From the NCBI GenBank assembly GCA_014706385.1, contig JACGZH010000005.1:124001-188000 (forward strand): a stretch of DNA of 64,000 bases, in the 5' to 3' direction. A program made the translations under genes and the position numbers. The notes beneath the pieces were generated by a model. The model was not told where the DNA came from. It saw only the letters and a program-made list of their open reading frames with translations, and made no database searches. Shown here piece by piece: positions 34,714 to 54,007 of this stretch. Source of the stretch: Phaffia rhodozyma (Eukaryota > Basidiomycota > Tremellomycetes > Cystofilobasidiales > Mrakiaceae). Each line of letters starts with the position of its first letter. The first letter of the stretch is position 1.

Positions 34714-36315
34714 ATGGTCAAATATCGGCAGAAATCTTCCTTGTTTGCATCTCTGCCGGCAGAGCTCAAGCAGTCCATCAAGTCATCAGCTCTAATAGCT
34801 TCTGCATCGATCGCCTCTACCTCAGCTTCCGTTCCGGCTAAAAGGCCGCTGTCTCCGGTACACAGCTCTACCCTCGATCAACCTGGTGACTCCGGATCCG
34901 GACCGGTGGTCAAACGAAGGAAAGCATGGAATGAGCAAGAAGCAGGGTCGAATGGCATGCCGCTTCACCATCCTTGGGATTGCCAAGGCATGGTCGTTCG
35001 GTATACCAAAGAGAAAAAGGTGCCAAAGGATTTGAAGAAATGTGAGTTGTCATGCGTGATCGTGGTAATACATACCTGCTATCAGCTCAAATGTTATAGT
35101 ACAAATCCATAACAGATTATGCACAGAGGACAAGACTGTTTGCGCTCTACAATGAACTGCCGCTGCTTATGGATCATGAGGTGAGCCTCAAATCTCTTTT
35201 CAATCTTGTGGATATCTGGTTGACCAATAAACTTGCCTATATACGGATTTATATGAATAAGGGCTGGTACTCTGTCACTCCAGAACGGATAGCAATTCAG
35301 ATTGCTGAACGTCTTCGATGTGGGAGTATGTATATTCTACGACTTCTCGATTTCTTCCAGTCTATAGTGTATCTAACCTAGCTGGCATGTTTTGTGTTGT
35401 TTTGCCTCCTCATCCCGTCGATGTAAACTGAACCGGATAGCCGTACTAGACGCATTCTGCGGAGTAGGCGGAAACTCGATAGCTTTCGCCCAAACTTGTG
35501 AAAGAGGTTTGTCTCAATCATTCATCTCATTTCCTGCTCTTCTTCAGCGCTAATATTTCGCTGTTCTTCCTCTCTCTTTTCTGCGCGCACGTACAAAGTC
35601 ATCGCCTTGGACACTTCGCCGCTCAGGTTATCTCTCGCTAGGCATAACGCTCTTCATTACGGAGTAGCAGATCGGATCGAGTTCATCCTCTGCGATTTCG
35701 TAACCTTCGCCCGATCCCTTTCTTCCTCGTCGTCTTCATCCAACCCCTCGTCTTCAAAGAGCAAACCGTTGAACGGAATAGACGTCGTCTTTCTTTCTCC
35801 GCCATGGGGTGGAATTGAATACCTTTCTATGACTGGTTCCGGACCCGTTCCTCCAGGATGTAAACCTACGATAGACCAGCCATCGCCGACGGAAGTCGAA
35901 GCCGAGATAACGTTGAAAGAAGCAACAGAGGTGGTGGGAGAAGGAGACAGGGACCCTCCAATTTATCCGTTAAGCGCGTTAAAGCCGTTGCACGGGAGAG
36001 AACTGTTCGAGTTAGCCAGAGGAATTACTCAAGATGTCGTTGGTCCCCCCCCCTCCCTTTTTATCTTTCCCATTTCCATTCATTTCGTCCTCTCTGCCTC
36101 GTTTCGTTTGTCTCTTCTAATTCGTATACTTCTTGCATTTTTTTTCCACAAACAAGGCATATTACCTCCCCAAAAATACATCTTTGGAGGAATTATCCGC
36201 TCTCGCAGACCCGGCAGAATCGATAGAGATCGAGGAGGAGTGGATGGGTGGAAAACTCAAAGCGCTCACTGTGCTTTATGGTTCGTTGGCTGCTCCGAGA
36301 CCTGATTTGGGATGA
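34714..36315 (+). CDS. TGS1: Trimethylguanosine synthase (cap hypermethylase)
   Basis: Converts the m7G cap of snRNAs, snoRNAs and telomerase RNA to 2,2,7-trimethylguanosine. Spliced exons show YYAQRTRLFALYNELPLLMD, then GWYSVTPERIAIQIAERLRC, the SAM-binding motif VLDAFCGVGGNSIAFAQTCE, VIALDTSPLRLSLARHNALH and YGVADRIEFILCDF. The catalytic motif VVFLSPPWGGIEYL follows with the invariant PPWGG. The end exon reads AYYLPKNTSLEELSALAD and stops at 36315. The N-terminal extension (MVKYRQKSSLFASLPAELKQ) is basic and Ser-rich; the KRRKAWN stretch may be a nuclear signal. Five or so introns. Next to RPO31, with 3' ends converging over 266 bp. Confidence 0.93.
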
Positions 36316-36581
36316 AATGCAGGTTGGAGCGATGAATGTGTTTAAGCTCAATCATCAGCATGACTCGTAGTGTTGAGTCGCGTTTCTGACCAGCTCCTTT
36401 GAGGAGCCGAAAAGACGTTTGATTAAGAAAAATACATGAAGAATCGTAAAGAGGAAGAACGAAACTAAGAATGACCGGTCTCAAGACCACAAAGAATATA
36501 GAGTCGACTGCCAAAAGAATGAAGAACGTCAGGCGAGGGAAGGAGAGGGGAATGATATGTGGAAAGTAGCGAACAAAAGCT

Positions 36582-43460
<6,879 letters not shown>

Positions 43461-43698
43461 GGTGAACGAACTCTAAAAGGGAACGAAGAGAAGGTTGGGC
43501 CGGACAAAGGACAACTGGGAATGAAAGAAATTCGAGCTAGAGGAAAAATGTTGCAGGGGTGTAAATGAAGTCTTGATGGCAGTTATTTGGAAACGGTTAG
43601 GGTTAATATCTTTTACTCATTCATTTTTTGAAGCATTTTCGGCTGCTCAATCTTCCACCACCTCCACCACCACCACCACACTTTCTCCCTTCAACAAC
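43461..43698. promoter_or_regulatory. Bidirectional promoter RPO31 / RAT1
   Basis: Only 238 bp separate the two start codons. It contains TTAGGGTT at 43597-43604, 137 bp from the RPO31 start and 95 bp from the RAT1 start. Confidence 0.6.
43597..43604 (+). promoter_or_regulatory. Telobox-like motif TTAGGGTT
   Basis: In the shared RPO31/RAT1 promoter; the extended sequence is GGTTAGGGTTAA. Confidence 0.4.
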
Positions 43699-46600
43699 AT
43701 GGTATGTAGACTTTCGATTACCGATTTCCCTGACAAATACTCTTCGTTAACTGTCCTGTCGTTCCTTTTCTCATTGTGACCGTTTATTGAACCATAGGGA
43801 GTTCCCGCCCTCTTCCGATGGCTTTCAAAGTAAGCACCCTTACGCGTGTCGCCGTCCTTTCGTCTTATCCCTACTAATCTTGATACTGCTTCCTTCCGAT
43901 CCACAGAAAGTATCCTAAAATCATCGAGCGCGTTGTTGAGGAGGATCCTGTTGAAATCCCCTCAGATGAAGACGCAGATAAGATTATCAAGATCCCTGTA
44001 GATATCACCAAGCCCAATCCAAACGGAGTCGAGTTTGATAATCTATACCTAGATGTTCGTGACGAAGATTTCTCCGATCAGCTTCCTCCTTTACCGTCAC
44101 GATCATATGCTGACTTTGAAGCACCTCTTATTTGCCACTACAGATGAACGGTATTGTTCACCCGTGTACTCATCCTGAAGGCAAGGTAAGTTCAAATTCC
44201 GTAGTTTCTGCGGTACACCTACGTATTCCTATATTCACGAACATACGCGACCTTTCAATCAGCCTGCCCCCGAAACTGAAGAGGATATGATGCTTGAGGT
44301 GTTTGCTTATACCGAGAGAGTCGTCAACATGGTCCGACCTCGAAAGCTGCTCTTCATGGCTATCGGTTCGTCTTTTCTCAGTTTAGAGTTAGCTCTTGCT
44401 TGTTCCATAGAGCTGTCAATCTCACACTTCACGCATTCATTCCATGCGCCCAACCTTCAGATGGAGTGGCCCCTCGAGCAAAGATGAACCAACAACGATC
44501 ACGACGATTCAGAGCTGCCCAAGAGGCTGCCGACAAGGAGCAAGAGCGTATCGAGTCGATCGCCATGTATGCTGGTTCGTTTATAATAGCTTCATTCTAA
44601 AATCATGTCAAAGCCCGCCCACTAAAATGTGTGTGCCATTATCAAATGCAAACCATAGCTATGGGACATCCCGTATCCGAGGAAACCAAGAACAAGAAAA
44701 GTTGGGACTCGAATGCCATCACTCCTGGAACACCTTTTATGGATCTCTTGGCTGCCTCGCTGAGATATTGGGTTGTGCAGAAGATGAACACTGACGCCGC
44801 TTGGAAGAATGTCGGTTCACTTGTTTGCTTTCCTCCAAGTTTGACGGCATGTTCAGAGATGCTACAAATAAATTGACTTGCTATTTCTATGTAACAAAAA
44901 CAGATCCAAGTCATCATCTCTGATGCCTCCGTTCCTGGAGAAGGAGAGCATAAAATTATGGACTTTATTCGACGACAGCGATCGCATGTGGAACACGACC
45001 CCAACACTCAGCACTGTATCTACGGACTTGTAAGCCAAGATTGTTTTTAGGATCTCGCATGGTCGTTTTGTGATATGTGGTCTGAGCTGAATCCCTTACC
45101 TCTTTCTCGTGATACTATAGGATGCCGATTTGATCATGCTTGCGCTAGCTACACATGAGCCGCATTTCAAGGTACTCCGAGAGGATGTGTTTTTCCAGCC
45201 CAATGGCGGACAGGGATGCAGGAAATGTGGTGAAATGGGTCATATGGCCGCTCAGTGTACTAGTTCGTTATCTTTCCTCAGCCTTCCTCTGTTCTTATCT
45301 TTTGCTAAAAAGCCGACTTGAAATTCATCTCCGCGACTTTGGCTCTTCTTTTTCCCGCGCAGATGATGCTCCTCCAAAAGATACTGGCAAGCCTCTATCA
45401 GAGACCAAGCCATTCATTTTCCTAGATATCTCAATCTTGCGAGAGTACCTTGAGCCCGAACTCAACATTCCTAACCAGCCGTTCCCATTCGATCTCGAAC
45501 GAGCTATGGATGATTGGATCTTCCTCATCTTCTTCGTTGGAAATGATTTCTTGCCTCATCTTCCTAGTCTGGAGATCAGGGAGGGCGCGATTGATACGCT
45601 GTTAAGAATCTGGAAATCAGAACTTGGTAGATTAGGTGGATATGTGACGAACCATGGAAATCTGGAGCTCGATAAGGTGCAGGTCATCTTGGAGGGTCTG
45701 GCAAAAGAAGAGGGCGCGATTTTCCGAAGAAGACGAGAAAGTATGTCCAGTCTATTCTTTTGTATGATAATTGCTCCTCTCTTCATGCCGCTGATCTGAG
45801 GCGCTGGATTATTTGTTGTTCTGGTACAGTGGAGGAGCGACAAGAATCGAACAACAAACGTCGGAAGGTTGACGAGTACCGTCGAGCAAATGGAGGTCGC
45901 GATCCACCTCAAGTAGAAACGACCCGACCTGGTGTGCTAATCAATGGTGATGAGCTTGTCCAAGTGATCAATCTTCAATCGGCTCCCTCATCTGCTGCTC
46001 ATCCATCTTTACCAGCCCGACCAGGTTTCACCACTGTTTCCGCTAGCGAAGCTGAGAAAGCGAAGGCAGCGAAAGCAATCGGTGGATCGAACAATGATCT
46101 GGTAAAAAACCGACGGGACATCCGGATGGCCAACATGTCAGCGGCTGAAATGCTCAAAGCTGAGCTTAGCGGTGGGGCTCAGGATGAGATTGCGGAAACG
46201 ATCGAAGAAACCATGTCTGTCGTTCAGGATGATCCGGCTGCCTCGTCCGATGCCGAATCGAGAGGAACAAAGAGAAAAGCGGATGAGGACGAGAATCTAG
46301 TGGATGCTGATGTAGAGGAGGCAGAAGAAGATGGGGATGAGGCGCCTCCTGTGGCCGAGTTGACGAGTGTGCCGCATATGGATCAGCCAGTTGAGAAGCC
46401 CAAGGGAAGGAAGGTAAACGCCGACGGAACGGTTGATGCTGAAGACACGGTCAAGTGCGTTTTGTTGTTTCTTTTTTCGTGGTTTTCGCTTCTAGACTTT
46501 AATACTCATATGGATTGATTCTGTTATTTAGGCTCTGGGAACCTGGATACCAAGAGAGATACTATAGAGAAAAGTTTGGGATAGAACTCAGCGACAAAGA

Positions 46601-48510
46601 GTTCCGAAAGAAGTTTGTCATCGTTCCATATTCGAGTGCTTTGTCCCTTTTTCAGTTCTGATGACCAATAGCTACTCATACTTTTCACTTCAGGCTCACC
46701 GTTCATTACATCGAGGGTCTCTCTTGGGTGCTACATTACTACTATCAAGGGGTTAGTCCTCACGTTTTTGATTATCTACGCCTTTGAGTTTACGCCTTCC
46801 TCATCTCGCTCTTCTCCTCTTTTTTTCTGGATTCAGACCCCTTCGTGGCAGTGGTATTATCCATCACATTTCGCCCCCTTTGCGGCTGATTTCGAAGAGG
46901 TCGGCACGATGGACATCAAATTCACTCTTGGTGCACCTTTCAAGCCTTACGAACAACTCATGGGTGTTTTCCCTGCTGCTAGGTAAGATAACTTCTTTCT
47001 TGTACGTTCTCACTCTTCTCTTGAGCGGTGTATGGTATTGAAAAATCAATTGGGCGAAAATTCGTCACAACAATAATAGTAAAATCCATATTCCAGAGGT
47101 TTTCCATCCGCTGATGACGGACGAATCATCACCTATCCTTGACTTCTATCCCACCGAGTTTGATATCGACATGAACGGTAAAAAGATGCAATGGCAAGGT
47201 GTCGCCCTCCTACCATTCATTGACCAAGATAGATTGTTGACAGCCATGGCAGAGGGATATCCAAAGTTATCAGAGGAAGATATCAGAAGGAACACATCGG
47301 GGCATGATGTGTTGTTCGTTTCGGACGATCACCGATTGTATGATTCGTTCTGTAAGCTCTATACAAAGTCCAAAACAACCGATGTATGTAGCCTTTTCTC
47401 TGTCTTTCTTTGCTTATCCCCCTGATTGTTTGACCTGTTTCCCATTCTACTCTTCTTACTACAGCCCGTACCGATAAACGCTGCGTTATCAGGTGGAATC
47501 ACTGGTTTTGTTTTAGCTGACGAAGCGTGTGTGCCCGGCTCTACGTTCTATACCCCACTACCGTCCACCGAACTAGGAGACATCTACGACGACCGATCGC
47601 TTTCTGTATGGTACTACTTCCCCGATCAGGTATCCCCTCATCGAAGTGTTCTTCTCAAGGGTTTGAAGATGGCGCGAAAGACGTTGAACCAGGGTGACTA
47701 TGATCGAATCAGAAGAGGAGGAAACGATTCGGGAGGAAGGAGAGGTGGAGGCATGTTGGGTGGGCCAGGATCCGGCGCGCCAAGCTATCGAGGTGGAGCT
47801 GGTGGAGGTAGAGGGGGTGGAAGGGGTGGTTACGGCGGCAACGATCGAGGAGGTTCGTTTCCATTCCTTTTGGCTTCTTGTTCAAGGGCTTATAGCACGA
47901 AAAAGCTGATAGATCAACATTCTTCATCATTTCTTTAGGATTCTCGAATGGAGGTCACAACGGAAACTCGGCACCTTATAACTCCAACTCTAATTCTGCT
48001 ACCAATGGAGGAGGCTACCAGACTGCTCGGGGTGGATACAGCCAACAGGGGCCCAACCGAGGAGGTTACGCTTCTGGCGTTCCTTCGCATGGAGCCTCGT
48101 ATGGAGGTCGACCGGCACCTGGGCCCGGTGGTTACGGTGGCTACGGAGCTGGTTCCCAAGGTGGTCCCGCACCCTCTTATGGTGGATACGGAGCTAGCGC
48201 CGGAGGTCTTCGTATGTATCCCTTTCTTCATTAGTACTACTCACATCATCATGATGAATTTCTTAACTTTCCTGTCTCTACATATATGTTTTTGATTGAA
48301 AATCGACCAGCTCCCAACCCTCAATCATACGGGTATCAACAAGGACCCTCGAACCAAGGTTCATACGGTGGATATGGCGGTTATGGAGCCGGAAATGGAG
48401 GCCCGGGTGGGCCACCCGCTCAAAATAGAGGCGGATATGGAGGGTACGGAGGTTTCAATAGCAACAATGGTGGGAGAGGGGGTAGAGGTGGTGGGAGAGG
48501 AGGGTATTGA
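43699..48510 (+). CDS. RAT1: Nuclear 5'-3' exoribonuclease (XRN2 family)
   Basis: Degrades nuclear RNA from 5' ends, supports Pol II termination and rRNA/snoRNA trimming. The first exon is just the ATG (43699-43701); an intron to 43797 leads to [20 protein letters not shown]. Catalytic-domain motifs follow: [60 protein letters not shown], and [20 protein letters not shown]. The zinc knuckle [14 protein letters not shown] (CX2CX4HX4C) marks the nuclear RAT1/XRN2 type rather than XRN1. [20 protein letters not shown] and [14 protein letters not shown] with [19 protein letters not shown] complete the core. The tail is rich in Gly, Arg, Tyr and Asn ([13 protein letters not shown]) and ends TGA at 48510. 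About twelve introns, at least five with a GTTCGT donor. Confidence 0.95.
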
Positions 48511-48838
48511 GATATGAAATATGAATAGACCTTCCTTCCTTCCTTTTTGTTTTCTTTCTTTTTGTTCTCTTTCTTCTGTCTGACACCATCTCTTCCTCGC
48601 AACCGTTCATTTGTCTGTCGCTCTTTGCATTCTCTAATCCTGTCCATTCATCTTGTACCAATAGATTCTGGTCAACCAAGAGAAAAAAAAATTATATCAA
48701 GAAATAGTTATGAATGAATGGGTATACGCGTAACAACGATGATGACGAAAGATAAGCATGTGAGGGCAGAGAAGAAATTTCAGAAAGGAAGATATGAATC
48801 ATGAACCAAAAGCCAGAACGCCTGTAAACATCTATGTC
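48511..48838. other. Convergent 3' region RAT1 / dynactin p25
   Basis: T/C-rich after RAT1, AT-rich with a run of A at 48683-48691. 3' UTR sequence; nothing else seen. Confidence 0.4.
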
Positions 48839-50360
48839 CTACGACCTCTCCCGAGATGGATGTCCCACTAAAGATGAATCAGCTCTGAATCGATTGTAGA
48901 AAGCTTTGGTCTTGACGATCATGATTTCCTCTGTCGACTCAGGTAAATCTTCAATATGTTTTCCTTTTGAAGAAAAGAGTCAAAAGGAGGGAGGAAAGGA
49001 TGTAGTTGAGCAGTCGTAAGAGAGAAGGAGAGAAGGAGAAAGGAAAGAAGCATGTATGCGCACCTGGGGCACCTGATATATGCGCAAACGGAGGAATGAC
49101 ACTCATATCCGGAATTACCGTGTTATCCGCTGAAAGCAGGAAGAAAAACCAAAAGGGCCATTGTTCGCAGACCAGTTCCATATGTAAACTCTCGACGGAA
49201 AAAAGAGTGTTGTAAGAAGAAGAGAGAAGGAATGAAAAGGAAGGCAGACGTACCGATCTTGACACAATCTTTGATCATGGTGAATTTACCCTGTGATGAT
49301 TCAAGTCCGTCAGCCCAACCCAATCCAACCCGATCTGGGAAGATAGAAAAGAGAAAGAGAACGCGCACGATGATACAATTCTTCCCAATCTGTACAAAGT
49401 TTCCTATCTGAGCGGCTTCCACGATCGAACCTGGCCCTATGTGGACGTGATCGCCTATTCTAACGGGATAAAAATTACTGTGCATCGCGCGCGCGAGTAG
49501 GATAGAAGACGATCCTGTCAACCGGATGGTTTCTGGAGACGAGACAGCCGGCATTGGAAAAGGACTCACAATACGCTTTCAAAGGTAAGAAGAGTGATGT
49601 TTGATTAGTACCTCGTCTTGATTAGACACATCGAGGATAAGAAAGAAAGAAAGGGAGAAGAAAGAAGAGGAAGAAATATAACAATGAAAAAACTTGATCT
49701 ACCCACCCTCTATAGCACTTGCCTGGCGGTCTAATCACACAGCCCTCGCCGATCAAGGAGTATTTGCCGAGCGCAAGGACTACGCTAGCCTTGTTGCCGA
49801 TGCCTTGTCTCTTAAGATCTCCTCTGAGAATGACTCCTGGGTGGATGATTGTCTTTCCTCCGAGAGTGATATTCTGAGGACCTTGAATAGTAGCTGGAAG
49901 GGTTGGTGTATGAGCTTTAGCGTGGGCATGTTTCATGAACGAAGAGCACGATGTGACGTCTATGGACGAACCTCTGCGAGAGACCTGAGGGATTCAGATG
50001 GATTGGTAAAATCAATAAGTGTCTTTATCATGTATGTGCGTATATGTATCGTCTGGGACAAGCCCCAAGGAAGGAGAAGAGATGGACCGACGGACCTTAT
50101 TTCCAGTATCCTGATCCGAGAACAGTGCTAACGTTGTAAGCTTCTTGCCCTGCCAGTTGGAACCAAACAGACTCTCTGAGAACTGACGGTCTCTATGTAT
50201 TCGTTCTAAACATGGTGTGTACATATACAATGAGAACAAGCAAAAGCATAGAAGAGAAAACAAAGAGACATTGATCATCTGAGCCGGAGAAGTCGACCAT
50301 GAATGGTGAGGCTCGCAAAAGGAATACCTTTCTGTAAACGATGGGTGGCTCGAACGACAT
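48839..50360 (-). CDS. Dynactin subunit p25 (DCTN5)
   Basis: A pointed-end subunit of dynactin, the dynein activator. [11 protein letters not shown] (start ATG 50358-50360) joins to NEYIET, DTGNK, VSRRGSS, matching the N-terminus of p25 (EYIETASGNKVSR in animals). The left-handed beta-helix repeats follow: [57 protein letters not shown], then [40 protein letters not shown] and [20 protein letters not shown]. The end reads [20 protein letters not shown], then HPSRERS and TAG at 48839-48841. About seven introns, several short exons. Cytoplasmic, on microtubule transport. In filamentous fungi this subunit links dynactin to early endosomes. Confidence 0.9.
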
Positions 50361-50764
50361 CTGTTGCCGTTGTAAGCTCTGTATGTATGCGACTGGGAAT
50401 GAAGAAGCAAATGAAGTAAGTGTGCGAGCACGTTCCAGCGGTGTGTCGACGTGGAAGGACGGAGAATATTTGAATTGACTCCAACGTATATTTGAATTAT
50501 ATCACAAGCCTGTGGCTGTGGCTATCTAACCGGTCGTCCGTCCTTTCTCTATCGGCTGCCACGCGTTCTTTTTTTTTCTCGCTCCTTCTTTTGCTATTTG
50601 GTGGTGCCTGGTGCCTTTTTCTCGTGCCTCGTGCCTTTTCTCTCCTTTGCTCTTGATCACTTATTTTCTTCGTCGTCTTTCTTCTTCTTCTTCTTCCCCA
50701 TCGTTCCTTATCCCCATCTCTTATCCTGCTCTTCCATCAGGGAAGTGAAGAACGTTAGAGAAAG
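50361..50764. promoter_or_regulatory. Divergent promoter between dynactin p25 and the bZIP gene
   Basis: The right half (50560-50740) is T/C-rich with TTTTTTTT and CTTCTTCTTCTT tracts directly upstream of the bZIP ATG. No palindromic ER-stress element was found by eye. Confidence 0.4.
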
Positions 50765-53322
50765 ATGGCCGACCCGTCTTTTGACTTCCTCGTTTTTCCT
50801 ACAGACCCTTCTTCATCCACACCGACGAACGAGACATTCACCTTCCCACCGTTTTCCTCGTCGTCGTCGTCGTCATCATCACCTCCAGAAGAGGAGGAAC
50901 ACTCGGCAGATATCAGTTTAGATTGGACTCATCAGTTGGACCCTCTGCTCTACCATCAGGCGTTTGAAGGTGGAGACTCTTCTTTCCCTTCCTCCGAGTT
51001 TGATGCTCAAACTATCGAATTAGGGGACATCGGTTCGTGCCGTTCTTGTTCATTCCTGTAGTTTCCCTCCAGCTGAATGTTCCTCTTCGCCTCCTTTGCT
51101 TCTCTGTTTAACAGCTCCTTTGCCAGGTCTCGTTCATTCCTACCCACCCCCATCAAATTCAAATACAGCCACTCTCTTCAGTCCTTACACGACCCATGAA
51201 TTTTCATCCACCTACCCGGCTACCGAATACGATTCTGCAACCTCTCCATCCTCCCACCATTCGTCCATGCCGCAGACACCTCCATCGGCTCAGGAGTCAG
51301 GGCTACTAACACCGATGGCATCGACACCAATAGTGTCGGTCGATCCCCAGCTGACCAGGAAGCAACGTATGGCACCCTCAACAGACGATGTGCCTCACAT
51401 TTACGCAAGAAAGGTTCCCATCAGTGGATCCTCCACCTCGGGCAGTCCCGAACCTCAGATTGGCACTACTTTCCTCGACGAATCGGATTGCCAGGCTACT
51501 GGGGCACCGACTGGAAAAGGAAAGAAAAGAAAGCAACTGCCGAGCACCAAAGAATTTCAGCATCCGGACGTGTCTGGTCTTAGCAAGAAGGAGGCCAGGC
51601 TGGTTAAAAACCGGGCGGCAGCGTTCCTGTCTAGGCAAAGGTACATATGATTTCATTCATCTGGTTCCTTACTCTTTTCAGTCAGCTGACTTGACCTCGA
51701 CTATTGTTCTTCCAATGCACAGAAAACGAGAACAGTTTGACGAGATGGCGATCCATGTTGAGGCTCTTGAGGCAGAGAATGCCCGGCTAAAGAGCCTAGT
51801 GTCTTCGGCGGATGTAAAGTCCACCACCTGTCAGCCAATCGTCTCGCCCGAGTCCTCGACACCTCTCGACACCTCTATGCTTGTTCGCCTCCAAGCAGAC
51901 CTATCGAACCTCCGAACTTTGCTTCATCAGTCGACATCCCGTGAAGCGATGCTTGAGGTCGAGCTTGCTTCGCTTCGGTCTCAACTTCAGAATGTAGCGC
52001 CTAAAACTTGCCCATCCTGTCGGTCGGCTATCCATCCCCCGACTCGGATGGCTAGCTTAGACCCAAACCGAGAGCTTAGCCCCATGCTCAGCGCTGGTCT
52101 CACAGACCAGTACGTTAGCGAAACATCCCTCGAGCTAGGCAGAGTGGGCGCCAAGCGCTCAGAGCGGGACCGGTCGGCCGCGACCCATCAGATTGGTGTC
52201 GTTGAAGGGAAACGGGTCGGAGGGGTCGCATTGATGGTCATCCTGTTCTCCTTTGCCCTGTTCACGTTTCCTTCTACAGGAGGACTGGCCACCACGCTGC
52301 GAGCTCCGCCAAAGAACACTGCGCTCCCTGGCTTTTTGGGTAGAGTCTTGTCCGCCTCGACCTCTGCCGGTTACGGTGGGGTCTACGTTGGCTCGACCAC
52401 CCCGCCTCAGGCTGTGAAAGCCGAGAGTGAAGAAGAGATTGATGGCGTGTGCGAGTTAACCGACAGAACGAACGCGACAGATTCAAGCTTGCTCGATCGA
52501 TGTGACCTTCCCGAGCCCCAGCCGCCACAGTCAGCCGAAGAGCTCAATAATCTGGATCCCTGGCAGTCGATCGATTTGTCAAGTCCGATGGAGAAGAAGT
52601 CTCTGTCGTTGACCCTGGTCCGACCGGTGCCTTCAACCCCGGCAGATCTGCTTGTCTTCCAGCCATCGTCACCGTTTAAGAGGTCTAGAGAGGATGACAA
52701 GGCTGAGGGTGTGAACTCGATTCTGGAACGATGGCTTGGGTTGAACTTGGATGAAGGCACGATGTGGGATAGCTCGACTTCCACAGAAGGAATAGGCTCT
52801 CAATCGCATAAGCGCAAATCGGATTCTTCCTCGTTTGGCATGGGACTTGGCTTAGGAGGGAGCGAAGGCTGGGTCTTGGTTGACTCGCCCGTCGTTCAGG
52901 CCGAACGAGAGTCTGAAAAGTCACAAGCAGCAACAACAGGAGGGGAAGTGGAGGCATGGGATGGAACCCGGTTAGAAAAGATGGCATTGGATGAAATTGT
53001 TGAGGGTGCAGGCCTTGAAGAACCCACTACGACAACGACCTCAGTAGCGCCCTCTGGAAGGTTTCTCACTCTCCCTGGTCCTTCTTCACCCTCTGGTACA
53101 TCCACGTTTGGTACTCCGCCCTATGGAGCAGGCTCAGCTTCAACAAGTGAGACAAATGGGTCATTTGTCAGGTTGGACTTGGAGTTAGAGATTGGCGTCA
53201 AGAGGAGGGACATTGCTCTCGTAGACAGGGACGAGGTCGGTAGGCTATTGAAGGGGGCGAGAGGAGTTGGGTTGGACGAAGGCGGGTTGAAAGGTCTTCC
53301 TGGAAGCTGGGGAGTCATCTAG
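50765..53322 (+). CDS. bZIP transcription factor with downstream membrane segment (ATF6-like layout)
   Basis: Three exons in perfect frame (50765-51032, 51115-51640, 51723-53322) encode 797 residues. The N-terminal 230 residues are acidic and Ser/Pro-rich, like an activation domain. The basic region KKEARLVKNRAAAFLSRQRK (N-x7-R signature, about residues 247-266) is split by the second intron and followed by a leucine zipper (MAIHVEALEAENARLKSLV). A second coiled coil lies at LVRLQADLSNLRTLLHQ. At about residues 430-448, GVALMVILFSFALFTF is a hydrophobic segment of membrane length, followed by 350 residues rich in Ser, Gly and Pro. RVLS, some 30 residues after it, fits a site-1 protease pattern. 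The layout recalls ATF6 and plant bZIP28; regulated proteolysis is inferred. It is not the HAC1 layout. Symbol unknown. Confidence 0.8.
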
Positions 53323-54007
53323 GGCGTTGTCTGTTCTCTACTCATCATTTTTCTCTTCTGGTCTTTCTTGGCTCTTTTTCTTTCCGTATCATTTATTCCT
53401 TCCGCACGATCACGCTGGCCCACGATTTTGTATATATATCTCTCTCTTTCTTCTTATCTTTGACTCACCTTCTTTGTCTCTATTCTCTCTTCTTTTTCGC
53501 TATCCTTGTCTTAACAATTCCTATTGTACCGACTCTTTTTCACTATTCCATTCTTATAGCGTCTCTTACCGCCGCGAACCCTCTTCATACTTCGTTTTTT
53601 TGTCTACATATTTTAGTTGCATCTATTTTTCCTGATCTTACCCTCCGTTCATAATTCTTTTCTTTAGAAACAATGTCTTTATCTCTGGTTTATCTCAGTA
53701 CAAAAGGAAACAAACGGTACTCATCCATCGACACAATCCTATCTGACAGGTTTGAAGATGAGAAAGAGTTTATTGAGGTGAACCAGAGTGCTCATACTAT
53801 CGAGGACTTGACAAGACCCATTCAAGGAAGGGAAAGGACATGGATACAAAACAGAACGTAGGTTATGAAAGAAAAGGTATGGAACGAAGAGACAAGAGAC
53901 TGGAGAATGAGGAGGAAGACGAGACAGGATTGTTAATCAGGGGGAGAACAAAGGTACCAGAGGGCTAGACAACTAGGTGACCTAAAAGAAGAGGGACAGA
54001 AAGTCAA
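53323..54007. other. Convergent 3' region bZIP / YABBY-like gene
   Basis: Strongly T/C-rich up to about 53640, then A-rich. A 62-codon ATG frame at 53673-53861 shows no homology or splice support. Likely 3' UTRs. Confidence 0.4.

Noticed and set aside
53673..53861. 62-codon ATG frame between bZIP and YABBY-like genes
   Set aside because: Lies in convergent 3' UTR sequence and shows no family signature.
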